Positions 1-8,246 of a DNA stretch of 12,439 bases are shown piece after piece; the stretch's first letter is position 1; each line of letters opens with the position of its first letter. The position numbers and the translations under genes are program-made. The notes beneath the pieces are model-generated. The model did not search any database, was not told the origin of the DNA, and saw nothing but the letters and a program-made list of their open reading frames with translations. Origin of the DNA: Parachlorella kessleri (Eukaryota > Chlorophyta > Trebouxiophyceae > Chlorellales > Chlorellaceae); the NCBI GenBank assembly GCA_001598975.1, contig BBXU01000891.1:1-12439 (forward strand), read 5' to 3'.

Positions 1-232
1 GGGGGGGGAGGCGCGTTGCAGCAGGCCCAAGGACGCCCTTCGTCACCCCTCTTGTGCAAGGCTTATAGTAGTTGTATTGCCCTACCACTCCAGCAGTTGG
101 TAAATGTGGTGTGCAGTGGCGGATTACCGCAAACCTAGTATTTTCCGGTGCGCCTGGTGCGGTCACTGCCCACACTAGACGCAGCGGCCCTGAAGGGTCC
201 CGATGCTGGTCCTGGCTTCTGAACATATGTAG

Positions 233-3200
233 CTGCGGAGAGCAAGCAATCACCGTGTTGCGGTGTACGCTACCTGGGCGGTCTTGGGTGCAGGCAGTGA
301 TGCAGTGGGGTCGCTGCTGTCCCTGGCTCTGTCCGGGGCGGTGCCTCACAGCCTTGCTGCGGCCGCCTACGAGGCTTTGCTGCTGCACCCTGCCCTGCTG
401 GGGTCCCTCTCAGCCGCTGGAGGTGAGTCCCCGGGGTGCTGTCAAGCAGCTCAGCCACCAGACATGCACCTGCTTGCAAGCATCATGAGCTTGGTGTTCT
501 GTTAGGTTGGCGCTTTTGGACTATCAGGGTGTGCCATTGTGGCTGGTACAGGCTCTTTTTCCCAGACCCAACCTCCCCCGTTGTAGGCGGTAGAGGGTTT
601 GAGCAGCAGGGTCCTCCTTAAAAAAACTTGACAACCCTTGCAGCACATGCTGTGCCTGATATGGCAGGTGCTAGCCACGGACAACCCTTGCGCATAGGCT
701 GGTACATGATCATCCTCGGCAGGTAGCATCAACTGTGTACCATGGCTGCTGACATGGATACCAGGGCAAGGGTTGGCTAATTGGAAGACCTGTGTGTGCC
801 GGAAGCAGCCGAGGCTCCTTGTGTGGCTGATGCAGGGGTGTCTGAGGAGGAGCTGGAGCAGTCGGAAATCGACAGCAGCGACAGCGTGGCCATGTTGGAG
901 CAGGTGCACAGTGCCGCCTCATGGGGCCCCTTACTTTGGAAGGGCAAGGAGGGGGGGGGGGGCAGGTGGTTACTGTCTCATGCGATTGAAATCGGGACCT
1001 GTCAGACCTGGTGCAAGGCAGGGTTTGGTGGTCCTTGCGTGGGTTTAGAACTTGCTAGCTGCGTGCATCCAAGCTCCTGGCTGAGGGACTATGAGCGGGT
1101 GGAAGTGTCTTAATTTTCGCGCGTCCATGGTACGGTAGTGGGGCAGGCACACTGGCACACTGGCATAAGCCTTGCTCCCAATATGATGGCACATGGCACC
1201 TCTGGGCCCCCAACTCAAACCCTGCCTTGTGTAAGACCTTCCTGCCTGGTTCAGATATCTGACAGACAGCTTCTCAGCACCGCCGCTTCATATCATGTTG
1301 CGCTTCGTTGTTCCCTTTCACATGCAGGTCACCTTACGCCCCGAGCTGGCTTCGGCTGTTGCCAACCCCTCCCACCCGGCCCTGCTGCCGGCCTGGGCGC
1401 TGCTGGTTGCGCACATCCTGGCACAGCCGGCAGACTCGGGAGGGAGGCGGCTGTTGGTTCAGACCCTCAAGGACGCCCACACCGTGGTGCCGGGCGTGCT
1501 AGGTGCCCTGGTAAGATTAGTGGTGGTGGTGGTGAGAGCTGCGTGGGGGGGGGTGGGGGCGGGGGGTCGGGGCGCGGTCCTACCGCGGGAGCCCTACTGG
1601 GGCAGCCAAGAAGGGACGGGTGGAAGGGCGGGGTGGGGCTGCTGCGTGCCTTACTAGTGTAGTGGGTAGAGACTGAGAGGGGAGAAGTTTGGATGTCATC
1701 GTCGTCGAGGGAGCCCAATTTTGGAGAAGAGGGTGAGTAGTGGGCGGTTGCTTTGGAAAGGTGTAGAGGAGGACAATGGCAGAGGAGTTCAACACTTAAA
1801 AGTGTTCGCTTAGAAACAACAGCTTGGCGGTAGGAAGGAGGCGCTGGCCCGCCCATTGCACAGGGGGTGCCAACCACACCCTGCCTCCTGCAGGTGCCGC
1901 TGCTGCCGCTAGGTAATGAGGGAGCGGGGAAGCGCAGTGGGCGCAGCGCTCCAGCTGCCCAGTCGCAGGTGGGCAAAGAGAGCGGCCTGCTGTGTGGCTG
2001 TGATAGTGGCTGGTACCCAGGGCATTTGGGCCTGCTGTTGCGGTGGGATCATGCATAGGCAGGAGCTACATGAGTATGGCCTTTACAGGCATGCGTATGG
2101 CCTTCACAGGCTGCTTGAGAGGCTCCCCGGCGTGCCGTGCCCAGGCCAAAGCATGCTTGGATGTTTGCCTCTGCGCAGCCCGCAGCGGCAGCAGCCAGCT
2201 CTGGCGGGAGCACAGGGTGCCCTGCGCCGTCACCCACCGCTATCGCTGCAGCCCAGTTCCTAGCACTGGGGCTTCCCAACCGCCACGGCCAGCAACATGT
2301 GCGGGGGCAATCGGATACCCCGCCTGGGACGCAGCAGCTGGCAGTGCTGCTGTACTCCGCCCTCCTTCAGGTGCACTTGCCATTCCTCTCCCGGCTGAGG
2401 CGCTCCTTGCATGTGCTGCACTTGCTATGGGTGCACTCTTTGTATGTCATAGTAATGTGTTGTTCAGGGAGGAGCACGCTCTTGCGTGAGAGATCAGCCA
2501 GTAACTCCACCTGTGGCCACCGCAGGCATGGGTGTCTAACGACATAATCAACTTTTGTCTTTCTTAGCCTGTTTGGATTGTGAGATTCCATTCAGCCCAG
2601 TGACCAGTAGAGGTCGCGTTGGATGAGTGGGCAACCAAATTAATTCTCTTTTGCTTTTGTTCCCCCTGCAGGCTCTCCCCGCGTCTGCACGGCTGTGGTT
2701 CAGCGACCTGCGGGACAGGGGCACCTCCGCCGCTGTGGAGCGGTACACCGCAGCGTCAGTCAGCGGCGGCCTGTTGGCCGCAGAGTTTGCTGCTGTCATG
2801 GAGGTGCGGGGCTGGTGTTGATGAAGGTGGCCGGCAATGCGATTAGAGAGGAGGTGCGGGGCTGGTCTTCATATAGCTTGACCTTGCGAGGTTGTACGGG
2901 AGGTGAGTGTGCATGGGTGCTGGCACGCTTGCTTGCGGTCACCTTGTGCCTAACTTGAGTTGTGTCGCACCTATTGGTGTTCAATGCCTGAGACGAGCAG
3001 GTGCATGACCTCCTGCAGGCGGCGTTGGCGTTTGGCAAGTCTGGGAAGTTCTCCGCGCGGGCGAACCCCACCAGCAGAGAGGTCATCGCAGGTGGGCATA
3101 GTGTAGCAGGATGGCGGGACCGGGGAGTGGTGGGCAGGCTGCTAGAAGCGACAGCAGCAACAGCTGTTGGGTGCGCATGGGTTGCGGTGGTGTGAACTGG

Positions 3201-4458
3201 TTGCAGGGCTAGGGTACGAGGCGCAACTGGCCCAGCAAAACGTGGAAAGTAGCAGCTTGTTATATAGTGACAGCTGGCACGTGCTTGGACTGGGTGACGG
3301 TGGTGCTTTTAGACCTAAGGCCCGGTTGGCGTATTGGCTCTTTCCCATCCTGCGTGTGGTGCGGCTGGTAGAGGACTCGGTCGGTTGGTAACTCTGCACG
3401 TGGCTGCTGCCGCTGGGGTTGGCTTCGGAATGACGAAACAGTGCTGGCGAGAGTGCAAGCAGGGAAGGCAATGCTCCTGCAAGGAGTTGTAATAGCTTGC
3501 CCGGTCACCCCCATGGTTGCCTTCCATTAAGAGCTCTGGTAGGTCGGAATTAATATATCACCTCACCGTGACAAACTTCACCATATCCCATGCCCCTTGG
3601 CGCGAGTGCTGCTGCAGCGATGGAAGTGGAGGACGGCCAGATGCTGGAGCTGGTGGTTAAGCTGCCAACCAGCATGCCACTAAGGCCTCCGGCGGTGGAT
3701 TGCCGTGAAAAGGCAAGTGAGGCTGCGTGCTATAGCCCAACACCAGGCATAAGAATTGTGGAGTTTTGCAACAGTGGAAGGCAACCTATGGGCTCAGGCA
3801 CATCCTGGCATATCGTTATGAGGCTGCATCAGTTGAAGCGCTGAACCAGCCATGGGCGCTGCTTGTGAGCAAGCACCATCAGCAACTTGAACGGTGGACC
3901 CATCCCATCTTAACCCTGGTACAGGCCCAGCAGTTGCCTGTAGCCCGGCTGGCCATTGTTTGCTGACTGCACTGGTTGTAGGTGGGCGTGTCTGACGGTC
4001 GTCTGCGCAAGTGGCTGCTGTCCATTGACGCCTTCCTGCGCACCCAGAACGGCTCGGTGGCCGAGGCAGTCTCGCTCTGGAAGCGGAATGTGGAGAAGGA
4101 ATTTGAAGGTGAGGCAGAAATGATAAGCCGACCGACACCTGTCATCCAGCAAGTCCATTGCTATGAAGGGTACGCATCACCTGTGACTGCACAGCCGCAC
4201 ATGTTGGACGATACATTATACATGCGCAGGTTAGCCCAGTCATGTACCTGTGGCCCTGACCCCCCAAAAGCCACAACTGTCCGTTTTGCAGGCCAAGAGG
4301 AATGCCTCATCTGCTACTCTATACTTCAGCCCACCAACCAGCAGCTGCCGCGGCTGAGCTGCCGCACCTGCCGCAAGAAGTTTCATGGCGCCTGCCTGTT
4401 TAAGTGGTTTAAGAGCAGTGGCAAGTCGGCCTGCCCCCACTGCCAGAGCCCCTGGTAG
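233..4458 (+). CDS. LTN1: Listerin E3 ubiquitin ligase, C-terminal part (5' end outside window)
   Basis: Listerin ubiquitinates nascent chains stuck on 60S ribosomal subunits in ribosome quality control. Proposed exons: 233-422, 788-903, 1328-1510, 1894-1968, 2179-2370, 2672-2803, 3001-3091, 3618-3712, 3982-4108, 4292-4458. Together they give 1368 nt, 455 codons plus TAG, and every junction keeps phase. Family landmarks in order are a Trp-Phe-Ser-Asp-Leu segment (exon 6), EVIA followed by MEVED...LELVVKLP...PLRP (exons 7-8), VGVSDGRLRKWLL...NG...LWKRNVEKEFEG (exon 9), and a terminal RING-CH finger reading CLIC, SCRTC, FH, C, CPHC and ending SPW. Listerins run well over 1000 residues, so most of the protein is missing to the left. 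The intron after exon 8 uses a GC donor. Exon 1 start and the exon 4 end/exon 5 start are tentative; exons 6-10 are firm. The gene lies head-to-tail with RTF2. Confidence 0.9.
630..691. repeat. 12-base direct repeat in an LTN1 intron
   Basis: GACAACCCTTGC occurs at 630-641 and 680-691, within the intron between the first two exons seen here. No function is evident. Confidence 0.6.
1545..1573 (+). other. G-rich tract, potential G-quadruplex
   Basis: Within the LTN1 intron after 1510, four or more runs of four or more G are separated by single T or C bases or TC. The tract sits on the coding strand, so it would be present in the pre-mRNA, just after a (TGG)n stretch. Confidence 0.5.
2074..2111. 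repeat. Imperfect 17-base tandem repeat in an LTN1 intron
   Basis: GTATGGCCTTTACAGGC (2074-2090) recurs as GTATGGCCTTCACAGGC (2095-2111), one mismatch, with a 21-base period. Each copy ends in an acceptor-like ACAG, so the repeat duplicates a potential 3' splice site about 70-90 bases before the chosen acceptor. Confidence 0.7.
2801..2866. repeat. Direct repeat duplicating an LTN1 splice donor
   Basis: GAGGTGCGGGGCTGGT occurs at 2801-2816, spanning the end of exon 6 and its donor, and exactly again at 2851-2866 inside the following intron. A third and stronger donor consensus, GGAG|GTGAGT, lies at 2903. Confidence 0.85.
3713..3981 (+). other. LTN1: GC-AG intron of LTN1
   Basis: The exon ends GAAAAG and the intron begins GCAAGT, the typical strong form of a GC donor. 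It ends TTGTAG before GTGGGC. Phase-0 joining gives REK-VGVSDGRLRKW, which fits listerin. Using the nearby GTGAGG four bases later would put the next exon in a frame that stops after three codons, so the GC donor is required. Confidence 0.8.
4292..4455 (+). other. LTN1: Listerin RING-CH finger, last exon of LTN1
   Basis: This exon encodes the E2-binding RING-CH domain, which ends listerins. Visible zinc ligands are CLIC (first pair), SC and RTC (second pair), the His of KKFHGAC with its following Cys, and CPHC (last pair), giving a C4HC3 pattern. The ...RLSCRTCRKKFHGACLFKW stretch and the SPW terminus match what I remember of plant and animal listerins. The reading frame joins across the upstream intron as EFEG-QEEC, the family's usual junction. 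Confidence 0.9.
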
Positions 4459-4611
4459 TCTGCATGCTGCGTGCTAGGCTCTTACAGCTTGTGATGCACG
4501 GCGATATCAACACTTTGTTACTGGTGTGGAGGGGCTGTTCAGAAAAGGCCACCTTGGGGCTCAGACGTTTGGTGGGCAGGGTCCCCCCTGGTGTTTTTTT
4601 TTGGGGCCATT

Positions 4612-4638
4612 CCGTGCGTGGCCCACCCGTGCGTGGCC
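4612..4638. repeat. Short direct repeat between LTN1 and RTF2
   Basis: The 12-base unit CCGTGCGTGGCC occurs at 4612-4623 and 4627-4638. It lies in the LTN1 3' UTR about 230-260 bases before the RTF2 start. It could be a paired regulatory site or slippage; nothing in the sequence decides. Confidence 0.5.
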
Positions 4639-4698
4639 GCCTGGGGCGAGTGCGTGAATATTATATCCTCACAGCGCCGAGGTGTGATCCGGTCTATA

Positions 4699-4708
4699 TG
4701 TAATGTAA
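4699..4708 (+). terminator. Tandem TGTAA poly(A) signals of LTN1
   Basis: Two TGTAA pentamers lie directly end to end about 240 bases after the LTN1 stop codon. TGTAA is the usual polyadenylation signal of chlorophyte nuclear genes. Cleavage would be expected within the next 10-20 bases, leaving roughly 140-150 bases before the RTF2 start codon, so the RTF2 promoter and 5' UTR must be compact or overlap LTN1's end. Confidence 0.65.
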
Positions 4709-4868
4709 GCAGCAGCCGACGTGCCACCATGATGCACGATGATCACATGGATTATTAAAGTAGGCCCATGGGGAACGCGCGGGAGTCCCTTCCTCGTGTT
4801 TCTTCGCCCCAGGCGGAAAACTTCAACACAAGTAAAACCTGTTGTACAGAGAGTGACCGTGGCCCACC

Positions 4869-7027
4869 ATGCAGCTCTTTGTGAGGGCTGCCTACGCCCA
4901 GCCATGCCTGATCAGCACAGAGGCCACCGCCAGTGTTGCCGCGGTGTGCCACGCCTACACCAAGTACCAGGAGCTTGACGACCTCCAGCTGGTGAGCGGA
5001 GCGTTCACGGGTGCTCTCACTTGGCAGCCCAGGTCGGAACGAACCCTCACGCAGCTCCCTGTGTACCTGTGCAGCGCGTTGTCTACGAGGGGAGGACGCT
5101 GGATGGCCACAGCAGCCTTGAGGAAGCAGGGGTAGCGCAGTATGGTACCTTGGAGCTGCTGCCCAGGCTGCGTGGGGGCGGTGGCGATGGTGGCTCCACT
5201 GGTGCTGAGAGCCGGACCTGTTACCTGGAGATGTACCTTGGCAAGAAGCCTGACAAGGTGGGCTTGCTGCATGGGACCTTGCAACCACGTGCAGCTGTTC
5301 AGCTTGGACCTCGCTTGATATTCGTGGGACTGGTGACTGGGATATGCCCAGCTGTGCCACCTTTACATATCATCCTCACCTCCTTAGGTCATATTAATAG
5401 CTTGTTAAACAAGGCTTTGTAGGAAAGGGCGCAGTATTAGCGACAGTGCAGCAGCTGGGCTACAGTAGTCTGGGTGCGTTAGCCCACTTGGTTGTGATGA
5501 ACACCAGCTGGAGGGCATTTGATAGCTTGGTTTGCTCTATTGTGGACATGAGTTTGTGGTCTTTTGCATTACGGTTCATAAGCTTGCTGCAGGTGAACCC
5601 CGAAGAAGAGCGGCTGGCTAGATGGACCACGTGCCAGCTGACCGGCATGCCCCTGCAGCCGCCCTGCGTGTGCGATGAGCTGGGTAGTTTGTACAACAAG
5701 GACGCTGTAATTCAGGTCAGCTTGGACAGAAGCGGAGCCTCTGGAGATTGCTGATTACTGTATTAATGCCGCATGCAGACTCGGCGCAGTGGTTGGCAAA
5801 GCCAGGAAAGTGATGAGCCTCGGTAGTACCAGTACCAGGATCTACTTACTCCTACCAGCTGCAAGATCTGCATATTCCCATGTTGTTGTCTTCAGGCCCT
5901 GGTGGGGAAGACGATGCCCAAGGCGCTGTCCCACATCTCCAGCCTGAAGCACGTCATGGACCTCAAGCTGGAACCCAGTGCTGATGCAGCAGCCAACGGC
6001 GGCAGCTCAAGTATCGCAGGCGCCGGCGGCTCGGCAGCGGTGCGGTTTGCGTGCCCAATTTCCGGCCAGCCGATGAATGGGAAGTACAAGTTTGTGGTGG
6101 TGCGACGGACGGGGCACGTGCTAAGCGAGAGGGCGGTGAAGGAGGTGAGCCCTTCTCAGGATGATTTGAAGTTGGACTTGCACAGCCTGTCTTGCGTGTG
6201 GTGCATCAGCAAAGAAATGCTTGCAGGGCTGGGCTGGTGTGTACTCTGTGGTGCTATCTTGCGTTGCTGGTTTGGTTTGGCTTTTCGGCCATGTTCCAGT
6301 ATGAGCCCAAGGTCAATGGCAGCTCAAGCAGAAAGATGCGGCAGCACGCCCTCACGGCAGACACCCTGTGCTGGCACCCCCAGCTGTGCTTGGGTTGCAG
6401 GGTCAGTGTGCAAACAGCTGTGGCACGGTCCCTCTCATTCACGCTCGTTCCTGACTACGTAATTAAGGTGCTCGCTGGGGCACCGAGGCGAAGCCTTCCC
6501 TATTGTTTGTGCAGGTGCCGCAAGTTGTGGAGGAGCTGGTAGGGTTCAAGCCGGGCGCAGCAGACCTCCTCGCTGTCAACCCGCCGGCCGAGGAGCTCTT
6601 GGAGCTCCGGGAGAAGCTGTTGGAGCAGCGAGCTGCTGCCAGGGCAGCTAAGAAGGACGGCAAGAAGGCTAGCAAAGCTGCAGCCCCGGCGGTTGGGGCG
6701 GCGGTGGGGGAGAAACGTGCAGCGGCGGCGGAGGCGCGGTCCGGCAATGGAGCACTCGCAGCTGCGGCAGCGGCAGGAGCGCTGTATGGCGGGGAAGCAG
6801 CCCGCAATGGTACGGTCACTGCGATTGAGGCTTCAAGTAACGGGGTCCTGAAGGGAGGTGAGAGTGCAGCCGGGGCAGCGGCTAAGAAGTTTAAGGCCAC
6901 TGAGTTGATGCCCAGCCATGCTGACAAGAAGGTGTGGGAGAGTCTGTTTACGTCCAGCCGGAAGGGAGAGGGCAAGGAGACTTACTTGTGCAGATCCACG
7001 GCTGCAAGGGGCATGCACCTCAGCTAG
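4869..7027 (+). CDS. RTF2: Replication termination factor 2 with N-terminal ubiquitin-like domain
   Basis: Exons 4869-4991, 5075-5257, 5593-5715, 5896-6144 and 6515-7027 all join in phase 0 and give 396 aa. Residues 1-76 are a ubiquitin-like domain starting MQLFVR and ending RLRGG. Residues ~90-102 carry the family entry CYLEMYLGKKPDK. Residues ~112-250 hold the RTF2 RING-like fold: RWTTCQLTGMPLQPPCV, LGSLYNKDAV, LPKA-like MPKALSHI, then CPISGQPMNGKYKF and GHVLSERAVKE. A Lys/Ala/Gly-rich linker follows, and the C-terminus has the conserved SLFTSS motif and ETYLCRS. RTF2 acts at stalled replication forks in yeast and human; the Arabidopsis protein also has a ubiquitin-like domain and supports pre-mRNA splicing. 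Several expected zinc ligands are absent here (see findings). The start is the first ATG of the ubiquitin-like domain, in a CCACC context. Confidence 0.9.
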
Positions 7028-8246
7028 CCCCCTCCCAGCAACAGCTTGCCCCGCGAGGAGCGCAGATGCGTGTGTTGAGGGTGGCAGGCAGTGCAAATAG
7101 AGAGGGAGTGGTAGGTGAGCTGTACAGGCATAGCTGGGTCTTCGCTTTGTGGCAGGTGGTGCGATACGTGGTTTAGTTGCCCTGGGCCAGGGAGGGCGGC
7201 GTGCAGAGGTTGTGGGGTGCCTAAGGCAGTTATTTCTTAGGAGTTGTTCTGTTGGGGAGGGGGGGTGTGAGAGAAACTATGTGGCTTTGAGCGGAAGGCT
7301 GCATGTACATGCAGTGTGTGATTGTGTGACTGTGTCTTGCAGTTGCAGGGAATGTTTTATATGCATGGAGATGTCATTGGTGCCACAAGAAGTGGTTGTG
7401 TTATGCCACCCAATCTGCAAGTGTGTATAGGGATATATCTGGCAACATGCAAAGTAATGCAGTTGGTACTTGGAAAACTTTGCAATAGGATTTGCTGCAA
7501 CGTCCGCAGTCAACATGCTACTGTGCTGGGGTGGACGAATTGCAGTACGGCAGACCTTGTGCTGCAACATTGGTCGACCAAGAGTGTTACAGTTTTCATA
7601 CACACAGAGCGCGACACCCTTGTCAGAGTGGAGATTACTGTCAATGCTCGTCACCAGATCCGAGAAGGCCACCACTATCCTTGTGGCCAAGTGAACATTT
7701 CTTAATAAACACATTGCCACCCATGCTAACAACAGAACCCAGTAAGGAACCGAAGCAAAATCTTCCGGGGGATCCCACGCCAGGACCCGGGATCCTGCAG
7801 CACCCCATGCCCGAATAAGGAAGCTGGGTTACCCAGTGCAGGGGTGGAAAAGTGCGGGGCGACAAAAGAAAGGTAGGTGACAGGCCAATGGATACTTCGT
7901 AACACATTGTATGCAAGAAAGCTAAGACAGTCTGGCACACCGTTGTCATCCTCACGCTAAGTCCACACAGCACAGAGAGCTAGTTTCAGACGCACCAAGG
8001 ATTTGTTATTTATATACAACGTTGAGCACCATACCCACTGGTGCAAATGCCATGACACAGCCCAGTGGCTGCCGCCTAATCATGAAACTGCTGGTCGGCT
8101 ACACAGGTCACCGTCACCGGTAACTGCAGGTGTCCCGCTTACGTCCCACTGCTCACAGGCCCCAGCATGCCACAACCCCGCCAAATCCCACAGGGACACG
8201 CTTCTACCTTAGTAACTATTTACTCTGGCCCCTCCTGCTGCGCTGC
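7028..8246. other. Convergent intergenic region, no supported gene
   Basis: This stretch separates the 3' ends of RTF2 (plus) and the RING gene (minus). Moderately long open frames exist on both strands between about 7277 and 7818, but none has a recognisable domain. No TGTAA lies on the plus strand after RTF2; the nearest classical signal is AATAAA at 7704-7709. A TGTAA on the minus strand at 7587-7591 could end the RING gene, giving a long 3' UTR of ~650 bases. A 12-base perfect palindrome, GCATGTACATGC, sits at 7301-7312. The likely content is the two 3' UTRs, possibly with a decayed element. Confidence 0.5.
7587..7591 (-). terminator. Possible TGTAA poly(A) signal of the RING gene
   Basis: This is the first TGTAA found on the minus strand after the RING gene stop codon at 8247-8249. 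It implies a 3' UTR of about 650 bases, long but not rare in green algae. A pentamer occurs often by chance, so the support is weak. Confidence 0.25.

Noticed and set aside
72..488. 138-codon plus-strand open frame at the left edge
   Set aside because: It runs out of frame across the proposed LTN1 exon at 233-422, shows no domain and has irregular Cys/Trp-rich text typical of a shadow frame.
1467..1976. 169-codon minus-strand open frame with Pro-rich text
   Set aside because: It is antisense to LTN1 exons and to a G-rich intron; the Pro runs come from the C-rich complement.
3982..4458. Reading the last two LTN1 exons as one uninterrupted exon
   Set aside because: The 61 extra residues interrupt the conserved EFEG-xEEC junction, and good GTGAGG and TTTTGCAG splice sites flank them; retention is kept only as an alternative form.
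4755..5360. 201-codon minus-strand open frame
   Set aside because: It is antisense to RTF2 exons 1-2, which have clear ubiquitin-like homology; it has no recognisable domain.
5494..5816. Two perfect C-box motifs (GTGATGA at 5494 and 5810) in RTF2 introns, as in intronic C/D snoRNAs
   Set aside because: No CTGA D box follows at a suitable distance within either intron and no terminal stem was seen.
6192..6542. Possible extra RTF2 exon with a CxxC-like text in the fourth intron
   Set aside because: No splice-site pair restores phase 0 on both sides, while direct joining of 6144 to 6515 gives a gapless match to the family's spacing.
6463..6975. 170-codon minus-strand open frame rich in Ala and Ser
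   Set aside because: It mirrors the Ala/Lys-rich last exon of RTF2, where the complement of Ala codons also stays open.
7301..7312. 12-base palindrome GCATGTACATGC as a possible terminator or binding site
   Set aside because: It is short and isolated, with no U-tract or partner site; chance is sufficient.
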